Assembly (NCBI GenBank): GCA_021397835.1
Contig: JAJFZO010000356.1
Span: 310,001 to 374,000, forward strand
Reading direction: 5' to 3'
DNA from: Moringa oleifera
Lineage: Eukaryota > Streptophyta > Magnoliopsida > Brassicales > Moringaceae
Length of the DNA: 64,000 nt
Positions 23,578-35,399 of this stretch are shown here, piece by piece. Every line of letters begins with the position of its first letter. Position 1 is the first letter of the stretch. The position numbers and the translations under genes are program-made. Below the pieces are notes generated by a model, which made no database searches, was not told the origin of the DNA, and saw only the letters and a list, made by a program, of their open reading frames with translations.

Positions 23578-23740
23578 TCCTCAATTTCTCAAGACTCCAT
23601 TCGCTTGAACAAAGAAACCACAATAATCTAATGCTTCATTATAGCTATTGTAATGAACAATTGATTAATTTCAAGTATGGACGGTGAAGAATGCACGTGG
23701 GTAAAACAAAGCCACAGATCATCAATTTTCCTGTTAATGC
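23578..23740 (-). pseudogene. PPR N-terminal fragment
   Basis: 23580-23735 aligns with 49625-49770 in PPR pseudogene 3. Both have 'tcgcttgaacaaagaaacca'-like sequence, then 'taatgcttcatt', then 'tatgga.gg'. It is the remnant of the region just before the first clear PPR motif of another copy. Its frame is destroyed. Confidence 0.6.
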
Positions 23741-25479
23741 CACACGTCAAGTTTTTTTTTATGTACCGATTTTCAATGGTTTCGGAGTGAAAAAAAATCT
23801 CATTTATCTTTAAGAAGCATAGCCGCCTTTACTTCATTGCCTAAAGAGAGAGATGTGCAATGTGAATATTTTCCAAACATTATATTAGGGTGAAAATACA
23901 TGTAAAGGTCGATGACAGACAAATTACAAAATTTCTTTAACATATGAAAAAAAAAAAAAGAACAGCTTGGATCGTAAAGCAAGAAAACATGGACTATTAT
24001 GCAATAATATTGAACTACTTGTTACTGACTCTTGCTAGTTTACTAACCAGAAGATGAAACTTTCTTAGGATGTTTATTTTTCCTACAACAACATGCTTTC
24101 CTATAGATGACTTTGCCATAAGCAAACACAAACTAGAGCACAAGCTTATCTGATGAACTGCAAGCAAGCCGCATGACAGGATAGTTGAAAGCAAGTCAGG
24201 TAATGTAATGGCTGTTGGGCCATATCTGGGAAAACCAATCAAGTGAGAACCCAGTAATGAATTACTCTGAAACGAGACAAACATGGTTATCTCTCAATAT
24301 CGTGCAAAAATAAGCATGTAACAGGTTGACATCTTCAAATATTGTCCAAAATGCAGCTGTAATGCGAGCTCTATGATATCAAGCTTCAAACAGTTAGAAG
24401 TTATCCACTAAATAATGTATGCAAGTGCATTTAACTATGCAGTTGGAGGTTTGTCTAAACTCAACGTGTTTCATTTGAAGAGTCAAAAGAATAAGAATGC
24501 ATAAAGATCTGAGCTCCTGTATGAAATTATGGAATCCCTTTAGCTTCCTTTATATAAGTGAGTTTTTATTTCCAACAAAATCCAACACCAGGTCTGAGCA
24601 TTCCAAAAATGATAACAAAAGCAAAGTTGACAAGATTTACCACAACTAAATTAGTTTAAATAATTTAACATCTCAAATTCACTCCATAAACAATGATGAA
24701 TTATTATTTTAAGCATCCATAAAACTCTACAACATTTTTCCTTGAAAACTGTTGTAGAGTTTTCAGGGAGTGGGAAGTTGCTAATTCTCTTTCTGTATGT
24801 ATAAGCTAACAGTTTTTCCTCAAAAGCTTAAGCAAATCATTGGTTTATGTATGTCACAAAAATATTCAAGATTTTATGTTTCACTGAATGATGGAACAAT
24901 AGATGCCCTTAACTACTGATAGTAAGATACCAGAAGCAATAGAGAAACCAAAATTCATGATACAACAAAGTCGAATGATAAAGAGAAAATAATTTCCTAC
25001 AATGCTTCATCAGACAATGTTTATCACCCATTAATCTCTCATTAGAAATAAAAGCTTGAGAATGGAAGAGCCTGAACAACATGAAGAAAGAAGGTTTTTG
25101 AGACATAATATAGAAACAAATGAGTTTCAACAACTGAGTTTGCCATTGTTGCTCTATGTCATAACCCCTCACCGCGAGTCAATGAGCAAGGTTATATATC
25201 ATATCACTTTTTTTTTTTTAGCGCTGCACAAAAATAGTGGATAAAGGTTTTATATTTTCATTCGCTGCATAAGTTAGATAAATGAAAAGGAAATCTTGAA
25301 CTTAAACTAATAATGTGTAAGTGTCTAAAGAAAGCATTTATAATTCACAATTCCATTTACAAACAACCAACATCCACTTCGCAACACGATACCATAAAAG
25401 CATATTATAAATCATATATGAGATGTAGTTATAACTTATGACCTAAATGAGATAGAAGGCAACTATCTCCAAAGGATTT
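23741..25479. other. Non-coding 3' flank modules of block 1
   Basis: No coding sequence is seen. A perfect 14-base inverted repeat (24721-24734 with 24750-24763) forms a hairpin with a 15-base loop. The same place in block 2 (38645-38690) lacks the right arm. 25195-25260 contains a poly(T) run. Confidence 0.5.
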
Positions 25480-28093
25480 TTTTTAGCAGGAGCAAAAGGT
25501 AATTTATTATTTACATAGCATAAAGCACCAAGCACCAAGGGAGTACAACCCATCACACGTTTGCTTAGTTACAATATGTCAAATGTTCTATAAACTCTAG
25601 CATATCTTCCTCATTTATACAAGAACCACCTGAAATCCACGTTTTTAATACATACAGCCAATGCCCTCTGATTACATCCATTCCTTTTCCCTGATTTTGA
25701 AAAGCTCTACTATTGCGTTTCTTTCCAATGAGCCAAAATATTAGATGAGGAATCATACCAATCATCCTCCTCCTTTCCTTTCCTATCTTCTGCCCTGCCC
25801 AGGCCAGTAACTCCATTCCAATAGAGCCTGCAAAAACCCAGGATAAATCCAGTAGCTCAAAAACACTACCCGACAACTGACTTGTCCATTTATAGGCTAC
25901 AAGTAGGTGGTACACTGTTTCCTCCTCTTGTTTGCACAAATAGCATCTATTCATATAGTGTGTCCCCATTTCCTCAAATTATCGATTGTCAAAATCTTGC
26001 CATTCAGTGCCTCCCAAGTCAAGAAAGGAGTCTTTGATGGTGCTTTAGTCTTCCATATCTGTCTCCACGGAAACAACTTGCTGTTTTCACCCTTGTTTAT
26101 TGCTTTGAAATATGATTTCACCGAGAACTTCCCTTTCTCCTCACAGTTCAGCTTCCAGAGCACTACGTTTTTCCAAGCCATCCTCTACCTTAACATTCTG
26201 CAGCATTGCATAAAATTTCTCCATCTGATTAATCTCCCAGTCTTGAATATTTCTTCTAAGCTGAACGAACCATTCTCCACTACTTCCTTCCCCTGCCATA
26301 TAATCACTAACACAAGCTTCCATATTGCAGCCTAAAGAAAATACATCCGAAAATACTTCACAAAATGGTCTATCACCACACCACTTGTCTCTCCAGAATT
26401 TTATTTTACAGCCCTTGCCCACCTTAAATTCTATGCATCCCTTGCATTCCTTCCACTCCTTTCTTATAGCCTTCCATAGATTAACTCCTTACGGTTCCCT
26501 TCCATGCTTCGTCATCCACCCCCCTCCAACTCTCCATAATCACATCTTTATTACCTGCCTCCAAAAACTGTCTTTTTCTGTCATATATTGCCACAACCAT
26601 TTTCCCATTAAGGCCTTATTGAATACCAATAAGGGTTTGATCCCCAGCCCACCTCTCTCAATAAGTTGGGAGAGCACACCCTACCTCACCAGATGGTATT
26701 TAAAACACTCCCTCATGCTGCCCCACCAAAAATCTCTTCTGTATTATTTCCAGTTGTTTAGCTACTTCCCTGGGGATTTGAGATAATGACATAAAGTAAG
26801 TAGGAAAGTTAGACAGTGAGCTATTTATTAGAGTGAGTTTACCCGCTGTAGTGAGATACCGTCTTTTCCAGCCTGCCAATCTCCTCTCCACTCCTTCCAG
26901 AATTCCATTCCGAACAGTTTTTTTCTTGAACTTAGCACCCAGTGGCAGTCTGAAGTACTTCATAGTATAAATAGTTAGTTCACACCCTATCAAAACAGCC
27001 AGTCAGTCTCCATTCAAAACTGCCCCCACTGCTGCCATTTCACTCTTCTTTAAATTAATTCTCAGACCTGACAAAGCTTCAAAACCTAGTAAGATGGATC
27101 TCAAATTTATAATTTGTTTTTCCTCTGCTCCACAGAAGATGATGGTATCATCTGCAATAGTAGGTGAGAAACAATCATCTGGTTTTCCTGTTTCCCAACC
27201 TTGAAGCCCCCTAACAGCCCACCCTCCACTGGTTTGTTCAATGTTCTTCCCGAGTCTTCCATCACCACTATAAACAGTAAGGGAGACAGAGAGTCTCCTT
27301 GCTTATCCCTCTTATTGCTTTGAAAAATTGGGTCAGAGCCCCGTTTACTAATATAGCAAAAGATGTAGTTGAAATGCACCATTCAATCCATTTACACCAT
27401 TTTTCTCCACATCCAATTCTTCTTAGCATAGACAATAGAAACTCCCACGAGACGTGATCATATGCTTTTTCAATATCAAGTTTACACACAACACCCACCT
27501 TTCCAGTCTTGATTTGATTATCCACCACTTCATTTGCGACCAATACACCATCCAAAATCTATCTACCTCTTACAAAGGCGTTTTGACTTGGTCCCACAAC
27601 ACTTTCCACTACTTTTCTAAATCTGTTGGCCAATAATTTAGAGATCACTTTATTAGATACATCCTACCAAACTTATAAGTCTCAAGTCTTTAATATCCAC
27701 TGCACCGGTTTTCTTTGCAACCAGTACTATAAATGTTGAGTTCAGTGACTGCACAAACCTGTCTCTACTGTGAAATTCCTTAAGTAGCTACATTATGTCA
27801 CTATTCACCACTTCCCAATTTAACTTAAAAAAAGCCATTGTGAACCCATCTGGGCCCCAGCCTTATCTCCATCACATTCTTCCACTCCCTCCTTCACTTC
27901 CTCCTCCCCAAATGAATGCTTCAACCACAGTTTCAAGTCCCCATCAATTTCTTTGAACTGCAACCCATCCAGTTTAGGTCTCCAAAAGTTAAGTCTCTTA
28001 ATACATTTCTTTGTAATATCTAGCAATCCTCTCTTTAATTCCTCATTCTCTTCTACATTTGCCCGTTGTTTCTGTAGCTTGAGAATGAAGTTG
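25480..28093 (-). mobile_element. LINE-C, 5'-truncated
   Basis: A poly(T) run at the left edge (from 25481) fits the poly(A) tail of an element on -. The undisturbed counterpart in block 2 (about 39000-39070) runs from the 'caactataaccaaaa' sequence into 'tttttacaagaactcaatac' without interruption. In block 1 these two halves are separated by 2.6 kb, which fixes the edges near 25480 and 28093. I could not define a clean target duplication; a few bases of target may have been lost. Confidence 0.8.
25560..28080 (-). pseudogene. LINE-C ORF2 C-terminal half: reverse transcriptase and zf-RVT domain
   Basis: On - the frame begins in the region before the reverse transcriptase (28026-27820: LKLWLKHSFGEEEV and following). 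It then gives VVCKLDIEKAYDHVSWEFLL (about 27500-27440). The catalytic region has an IADDTIIF motif (about 27165-27140), then LRINLKKSEMAA (about 27070-27030). 26993-26700 holds YFRLPLGAKFK, LAGWKRRYLTTAGKLTLI and LSNFPTYFMSLSQIP. The zf-RVT domain lies at 26181-25900, with FSVKSYFKAIN, WKTKAPSKTPFLTWEAL and RCYLCKQEEETVYHLL. The C-terminus ends near 25567. Several stops and frameshifts break it. The endonuclease half is absent through 5' truncation. Confidence 0.85.
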
Positions 28094-28385
28094 AATCTTT
28101 ACAAGCACACAATACTTTGAAGTTTAAAAGTCGTAAGTAGCAGTAACCATTTGGACAAGAAAACAAGTAAAGAAATAGTCAAAATATCAAACAAAAAAGC
28201 AAGTTAATAGTAGCATTGTCCACAATGTGAAAAATGATAATGGCAACATTAACAAACAGTTTATACCCAAACAAAGCATATACCAATCATTCCATAAAGG
28301 AGAAAATGTGTAGCAACAGTAAGTATAATAAGTAAAATTATTAATCACCATCAAACCCTATATAGTATCACATCATCATTGACCT

Positions 28386-28760
28386 GATGCATTGTTAGAC
28401 CATAGATGCAGAAGCAGGGCCCGCTGCGATTGCATATCCAAAGAATCTTTCTTCTAATGATTGATGGAGAAGCTTTTGTGTCCTACATCTCTCATTTTTC
28501 TGAAAGTGCCCCTGAATCATTGTGTTATTAGAGCAACAACTAGGCAAGAACCATCATCATTCATTGTTCTATATAAACTGCATATACCTGCTTTAGTAAC
28601 CCTTCTTTACAAACTCCTTTTAACTATTTTGTTACATATCTGAACACTAGGGTGCAATTTTGTTACACATCTGAACACTAAGGTGCACCTTGACAGACAA
28701 ACAAAGGAAAAGTCCCCTTGCAACTTTGAGTTCTACAGATTTCAAAATGATTTCGATCAA
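28386..28760 (-). pseudogene. PPR C-terminal fragment, type B
   Basis: It is homologous to 31640-32066 and 39320-39660. It spans roughly the last two PPR motifs plus the C-terminal tail, with the tail near 28390-28420. A motif-like helix pair (NKMVK..CKEG) is readable near 28600. Many stops. It lies where it could form part of the 3' flank transcript of PPR pseudogene 2. Confidence 0.6.
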
Positions 28761-31149
28761 GATAATTGCACAAATCTCAGCGGAAAATAATCATGCTAAT
28801 ATCAAAAACAGCAATTAACCCAAAACAAAGACTAGACAATCTAGTAATTACAGTCAAAACATGATTATAAGCAGCATTACTAATCCTTGAGAAACTAATA
28901 AGTCAAAGGACCCCCGAAAGGCAAAACAGTATACTGATTGACATATTCTACTGATGTTCAACCGTCATGAAGCTCATCTCCGAAACATAGACTTGGGAAC
29001 TTAACAGCTTGGAGGACACGAAGGAAACAAGTTAGTTGACTTAATATTACAAGAAAACAAGTCAACAATCAAGCTGTCCACCATATAGAAAATGTTATTA
29101 ACTTTTCTCTTCTCAATGATCAAGATCACTTTTTTTAGTCCTTGGCGAAGGTCACATATAAAGATTGCAAATAAATAACAAACCTAGAAAGAGGAAGAAG
29201 GCATCCAAAGAACAGTATGCAGAACTACAAAGTTCGAATAATATGATTCTCCTAAAAGAAATTATTCGTTTATAGTGCCATCAATACCTGAACCAGGTAT
29301 GTAATGATTAAAATAACCAGCAATCTGCCATGTGGAGCATCGATAGGTAACAACATCCAAAACAGATGAATGAAATAATATATGGCCAGAAACATTTATT
29401 AATAAATCCCATAATCAAACAACTGAAACAGATGGAAGTAAATTTGTTACACAAAACATCTTATAAATTCATATTTAAGATGGACATGAAGCCAAACATA
29501 TAATTTTAGAGTAATAACAGTAGTAAAGGCCAATAACCATTTTAAGGCAACTTCTGAACAAAATCCATTCATTGAACATAAAGAATCTGTCACAGACAGA
29601 CACATTATTTCCCATCAAAGTTTAAGTCAGTTATAAAATATAAAAAACACGAGCAGTTTAAATGCAAAGCAGGAGAACATGGACAGTTATGCAGCAATAC
29701 AGTATTTTTCCTTCACATACATGCATTTCTACATGTCACTTCAATAAGTATACATGCATCTAAAGCACAAGCATATGTTATGAGCTGCAAGCAAAGCCAT
29801 ATAGCAACATAGTTGAAATCAAATAAGGTAGTATAATCCCTGTTGCCCAATGCCATGGAAATGAATCAAATGAAAAGCATCAATGAATTACTTTGCAACA
29901 AAATAGTATATAAGAGAAAAGCAACAAAATAATCTGACAGAATCATGGAAAAACAAGCATGTAACATGTACATGTCTTCAAACATTTCATCCACTTTGTC
30001 ACTATAAGTGCACATTTCTTTTTGCAGATAGAAGTGTGTCAACACTCGATGTGTTTTGTTTGCAAAGCCAAACAAATAATAACGCATAAAGATCTTACCT
30101 CCTGCTTGGATTTATGGAATCCATACTTCGAGTTTCCTTGGCATAAACACACTTTTATTCTCAATCAAGTTCAATACCAGGTCTGAGCATTACAGAAATG
30201 GTAATGAAAGCAAAGCTGACAAGATTTAGCCCAACCTAAAGATAAGGAGAAAGAATTTCCTAAAATGGTCAAACATATAAATGAAGAAGCCACCAAAGCA
30301 ATGGATTTTACAAATGAAAGTAACACACCAGCGTTTACAACCCATGAAGCTCTTATCAGGAATACCACCCTGAGAATTGAAGAGCTCAAACCACGTTAAG
30401 GAAGAAGATTTAGTTAAACTAAATTTAAAAGCCAAATGAGTTTCACAATTGAGTTCACCATCATAAACACTACATCATCAACTCTCCCCTCTAGTCAATG
30501 AGTAAGGTTTCAGATTATTAACTTTTTTTCGAGTGCCGCACAATATGAGGAATAGAAGTTTTATATTTTCAGTCACTGGATAAATTATGTAAAATAAAAA
30601 AGAAAATTTGAATTAAGATTAATAATGTGCAGGTTTCTAAAGCAAGGAAATGTAATTCACTTACCATTTGCAGAACCAATATCAACTTTGCCATATAACG
30701 CTTGAAGAATTATTAATCCCAAAACAATCTAATGACTGAAATATATTTAAGTAAATTAGTTTCCAAAATCATCTTGTAAATCAATATATGAAGTTATTAT
30801 GACTTTATGGCCTTAATGAGGCAACTATCAGCAAAGCTTTATGCTGGCAAAATAATTTTTACAAGAATACAATTATTTTTATTTTTTTTAATATCCACAA
30901 GAATACAATATTGAAGTTCAAAACTCATTAATGATGGGATACCTCCAATTTGAAGATATAAAACTAGATATAAACCTAGAAATAAAACATTCAAAATATA
31001 AACACAATACCAATTAATAGTACCAATGTGTACAGTGACAAACATAATGGATGCAACATTAACCAATAATTTATATCCAAAACAAAATGCAACAGCTATA
31101 AATCTGATGAATAACATCTCACAATCACTATAAACCTGCAGACTATTAC
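28761..31149. other. Non-coding 3' flank modules of block 1
   Basis: The modules around 'gtgccatcaatacctgaacc' (29275), 'gcagcaatacag' (29690), 'ggaatcc' with 'ggtctgagcatt' (30110-30190) and 'ccaatatcaactttgcc' (30675) recur at matching positions in block 2. No protein-coding sequence or RNA gene is seen. Open frames here are short and unrelated to any family I know. Confidence 0.5.
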
Positions 31150-31456
31150 ATAATCATTCGTTTAATACATTATTAGACCACAAATCCACATGCATTTCTG
31201 CTGTTATAGATTGTTTCAAAAGATACCCATGAATTATGGTGTTACAAGAGCAACAATCAAGGAAACAACCATGACCTTTCATTTTTCTAAATAAATCATA
31301 GGAATCATTTAAAAGGTCTTCCTTACACAATCCTTTAACCATTACCTTATATGTCTGAAGTTTAGGTGGTAACCCTTGACGGAAAATTACATAAAAGTCC
31401 CTTTGCACATTTAATTTGTCCAGCTTTGCAAAACTTGTATCAAGAACCAGTAACAA
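31150..31456 (-). pseudogene. PPR C-terminal fragment, type A
   Basis: A 100-residue open stretch carries one good PPR motif pair: LQTYKVMVKGLCKEDLLNDS and a following CNTIIHGYLL, ending in DLWSNNVLNE. This matches the C-terminus of PPR pseudogenes 2 and 3 (LWSNNALDQ). The upstream part (LVLDTSFAKLDK) is not PPR-like. The piece recurs at 43234-43600 and 57180-57500. Confidence 0.7.
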
Positions 31457-31639
31457 AAGAAATAAAATTCATGACTACACCAAGGAATGGCGAATGTTGT
31501 ATGCAACACAACAGCAACAGTTTATGCTCAAATAGAACATATACCTGTCACTGCATAAAGAACAGAAAATGTTATAGTAGCTCTAATATGATAAGTAACA
31601 TTAATAGTCACCATCAAACACTATAAGTACTACACGTCA

Positions 31640-32066
31640 TCATTGATCGGATGCATTGTTAGACCATAGGTCCAGAAGCAAGGGTCCTGTCAATGCATAT
31701 GCAGATATTCTTCTTTCTAGTGATTCATGGAGATGTTTTTCTATCCTACGTCTGTCATTTTTCTGAAGGGGCCCCTTGAATAATTGTGTTATAAGAGCAA
31801 TTACTGGGCAAGAACCATCATCACTCATTTTTCTTTATATAAACCGTATATACGTCATTCAGTAAACCTTCTTTACAAAGTCTGTCTACCAGTTTGTTAT
31901 ACATCTGAACACTAGGCTCCAACCCCTTGAAAAACGAACTAAAGAAAAGTCCTATAGCAACTTTCAGTTCTATACATTTGAAAAAAATATCGATCACGAT
32001 AATTGCACAAACATTTGGAGCAGAGGAAAATAATAATGCAAATATTACAAACGGCAAGTCACCCAA
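31640..32066 (-). pseudogene. PPR C-terminal fragment, type B
   Basis: 31821-32066 contains a PPR motif (VQMYNKLVDRLCKEGLLND). After a shift, 31640-31828 gives GSCPVIALITQLFKG and ends LLDLWSNNASDQ. Type A and type B fragments lie side by side here and again at 43.2-44.0 kb, so the pair was copied together. Confidence 0.7.
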
Positions 32067-32069
32067 ATA

Positions 32070-32679
32070 TCATGCACTTAATACGAACCCCGGCACTTGA
32101 ACCAAGTATGTGACAATTAAAACAACCATCAATCTGCTATTCGAGCATCAATAGGTAAGATCATTTGAAGTAAATGAATGAAATAAAATCCATATATCTA
32201 GTTACAGACAACCAACATCAACTTTGTGACTCATAAGGCTGGAAGCATTCATAAATTTCCAATCTAATAACTGAAATATATAAGAAAATTTATTTCCATG
32301 GAAGCGTATCATAAATCCATATCGATGTAGTTATGACTTTATGACCTTAATGGGACAAGAAGGCAAATGAAACCAAAGTTCAATGTCAACTAAAATTAGT
32401 TTTACTCTTTTAAGTTCACAAGTCGTCAATGCTAGAAAACATCATTTTGAATATGTTAAAAAAACTAGATAAGAAACAGTCAAAATATAAACACAAGAAC
32501 AAGTTATCAATATCATTGTCTACAATGTCAAACATAATGAATGCAACATTAGACACCAGTTTATACTCAAACAGAACATATAACCTATCTTTTCCATAAA
32601 GGAGAGAATATATTGTAACAACTATGAATATGATAAGTAACAGTTCACAATCAGTATAAAACCTACAAGCTATTACATA
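32070..32679. other. Immediate 3' flank of PPR pseudogene 2
   Basis: Modules 'cggcacttgaaccaagtatg' (32094), 'ccaacatcaactttgtgac' (32212) and 'caactaaaattagttttact' (32388) are seen. The last is the empty counterpart of the CACTA-2 insertion site in block 2. No gene. Confidence 0.6.
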
Positions 32680-34470
32680 TTACCATTGATCTAATGCATT
32701 ATTAGACCATAGAGCAATAAGCATTTGTGCTGTGGATGCATCTGCAGAGAATCTTCTATCTACCATTTCATGGAGAAGTTCTTGTGCCCTTACTGGATCA
32801 TCATTCAAAAGATACCCACGAATTATGGTGTTATAAGAGCAACTATCAAGCGAACAACCATAATCTTTCATTTTTCTAAATAATTCATAGGCATCATTAA
32901 GTAGCCCTTCTTTACATAATCCATTAACCATTGTAGTATATATCCAAACATTAGGCTTCAACCCCTTGATAGAGAGATTACAAAAAATTCCCATGGCATC
33001 TTTAAGCTGTCCAGTTTTGCATAGGCCATCAATCAAAATATTATAAGTCACAAGATTTGGTTTCAATCCATTGTTTCGCATTGCTTGAAATATTGTAAGT
33101 GCCTCATCAATATGTTGACTTTTATATAGACCATCTACCAAGACTGAGTAGGTAACTACATTAGGAGACTGTCCAGAATCTTGCATGTCAAGAAGGAGCT
33201 TCAATGCATCAGAAGGTCTCCCAACTTGGCACAAACCCACAATAATAGTGTTGTAAGTAACAACATTAGGAGCCAACTTCTTGTGGAGCATTTCTTAATA
33301 CAAATTCATGGCCTTATCGATCTTTTTGCTCTTACAAAATGCATTAACTAAGATGTTGTAAGTATACTTGTCTGGTACAAAACCTAACGATGCCAAGCCA
33401 TTAAAAACTTCTAATGCATTTGTCAATCGGCCTCGTAAAAAATACCCATCAATTAATCAATTGCATGTGACTATATCAGGCTTAACACCTTGTTCGATCA
33501 TTTTTACAACTACATCTTGAGCACCTGAAACCAATCCTTCCTTGCAAAGTGCATCAACTAGTATACTGAATGTGATAACATTTGGTGTGATGTTCCTAGC
33601 CACCATTTCATTCAACAACTTTGTAGCTTCTTTCCATTGGCCTAGTCGGCATGCAACATCAATTAAGGAATTATATGTCATGATATCTGGCTGCAATCCT
33701 TTATCTCTCATTTCAGATAACAGCTTCAAAGCCTCAGTTATCAACCTATCCTTGCAAAGGCTGCTTATGATTATAGTGTAAGCTACCAGATCAGGTCTAG
33801 CACCTCTTTCTTCCATATTCCTTAGCAACCTAACAGCCATGATACTGTTGCCAATTTTACATAAACCATTTAATATTGTACTGTAAGTAATCACATCAGG
33901 TTGATAACCTTTCTCTACAATATCATAGAACAATGTCACTGCTCGGGAGATTTCACCCTGAGTACAAAGGCCATTTATGAGAGAACTGAATGTTATAATA
34001 TTGGGATCTAGACCAAGCTTAAAAATATTTCCCAAAACACAGGAACCCTGATTCAGAAGCTGTAAGCCACAGAAGCAATTGATCAAGATGCTCAGACTAT
34101 AGATATTATGCCTTAATCCTAGCAATTCCAGTTGCTTGGACAAAGAAACCACTGTGGTGTAATGCTTCATTCTACTTATTGCACTCAACAATTGACCAAA
34201 TTCAACTATGGATGGCCGAGGATGCATGTGAACCATATGGTTAAAAAGAGTTACTCCATCTTCAATGCTACCATTAAACCCACGCTTGAGTTTGTGTCTC
34301 ACAAACTAGATGTGTAGGGGTTGAGAGTAAGAATAGGTTCTCATTATCTTACCATGGTCGGTAGCATAATTGTTTGATTGCTGGAAAAAAAGTGCGTATT
34401 GAGATTTGAGGTTACCCATTTGTCGCCAAAGCGAAGAAGCAAAAGCAATTCTCAAAGTTATGATCCTCAT
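32680..34470 (-). pseudogene. RFL-type P-class PPR pseudogene 2, one frame with three nonsense codons
   Basis: From an ATG at 34470 to the stop at 32680 a single frame of 597 codons runs with no frameshift. It starts MRIITLRIAFASSLWRQ, a Ser/Arg-rich, acid-poor presequence that fits mitochondrial import. About 14 PPR motifs of 35 residues follow (first clear one HNIYSLSILINCFC, last LDSCSYNTIIRGYL), then the tail LWSNNALDQW. In-frame stops are TAG at codon 55, TGA at codon 338 and TAA at codon 392. Comparison with the other copies indicates Gln/CAA-type, Ser/TCA and Gln/CAA ancestors. The residue pairs at motif positions 5 and 35 are mostly N-N, N-D, S-N, S-D and T-D, as in RNA-binding P-class PPRs. 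Intact RFL proteins bind mitochondrial RNA and often guide cleavage of sterility transcripts. A shorter protein starting downstream of codon 55 would still end at codon 337. Confidence 0.9.
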
Positions 34471-34767
34471 GTGGGAAGCAAAATTTCCTTAAAAATCCCT
34501 TTCTTCTTCTTAACGCCCTTCACTTCAAGGGCTGTGTTTCAGTTTCTCTCTCGCCAACATCCAACTGCTTGCTCTCTTTCGTGGTCTGAGCAGAAGAGGA
34601 AAGAGAGGTCAACTCAGCCACCTGATAGAGAGAGGGGTTCGAGTATTGTCAAGGATATTTCCTAATTGCCAAGACTAGCACGATGTCGTTGCGTCGTCAC
34701 AATCGGACGGTCACCCCATCCACACCAGAGTATTGCTTCCCCAATTCGTCCAAGAGTAGTAGTACGA
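34471..34767 (-). promoter_or_regulatory. Upstream region of PPR pseudogene 2
   Basis: Shared with PPR pseudogenes 1 and 3 ('cttcacttcaa', 'cagtttctctc'). It holds CT-rich stretches on + (GA-rich on the transcribed strand). No convincing TATA box. The non-autonomous MULE begins only about 300 bases upstream of the start codon. Confidence 0.45.
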
Positions 34768-35399
34768 GGGTATTGGCAAAATTAACACCCCGCGTCTTTT
34801 TTCTTACAAAAAACAATTATTTTTATTAATTTTTTTTGTTTTAGCATTTAAATATATTGTAAAGATAATAATATTTTTAAAATTAAATAAATTTAAAAAT
34901 TAAGATAATTCATTTAAATATGTTCTCTCATTCTCTTTAAGCTTTCTGTCTCTTCAGTTTCTTTTCGTACTCTCTTTTTTCATCATTTCTCCTTACATTT
35001 GTATCCAAGATCTATCAAGTCAAAATTCAAAGAAACGTTTGAAGGTAATTATTGATATTTTTGATTGATTTTCTCACATTGATAAACAAATATCGTAGAC
35101 ATTAAAAAGGAAACTCATGATTTTTGTAACACATTTCTCTTTAAAATCAAAAAGGGTTCAAGTAAGCCAAGAAGGTATAGATATATATATTTGAACAAAA
35201 ATGCAGCTTAAAGTTGTAAAATATTCTTTTGTCTTAGTAAAAATCATGACATATTTTTTATTTCGTTACTTAAAGTGAAGAATCATGCAATGATAATAAA
35301 ATCGTACAATATTTCATAAAATCGTATTTTAATTATTAAATTGTAATATCAACATACAAATCGTTACTTCTTTCTTTGTTTCGTTATTTCTTTCAGCAA

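Larger units (their letters stand above)
23990..34750 (-). repeat. Duplicated block 1 of the PPR cluster
   Basis: The modules occur in the same order and orientation as in 37970-50190. Matching anchors by position are 24010/38020, 24290/38230, 24600/38510, 24840/38740, 28100/39040, 28390/39325, 28780/40810, 28990/41030, 29280/41350, 29690/41770, 30090/42205, 30660/42740, 31154/43200, 31640/43780, 32090/44518, 32210/44640, 32680/48190 and 34302/49813. Block 1 contains LINE-C, which block 2 lacks. The unit therefore spans one full PPR gene plus a long 3' flank containing older PPR fragments. Confidence 0.85.

Noticed and set aside
26325..26786. A 153-codon + strand open frame
   Set aside because: It lies opposite the LINE-C ORF2 on -, which has recognisable reverse-transcriptase and zf-RVT sequence.
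34300..34356. A mini-intron (GTAAGATA ... CATCTAG) that would remove the TAG in PPR copy 2
   Set aside because: It would be only 47 bases, shorter than plant introns normally are, and its removal shifts the frame because 47 is not a multiple of three.
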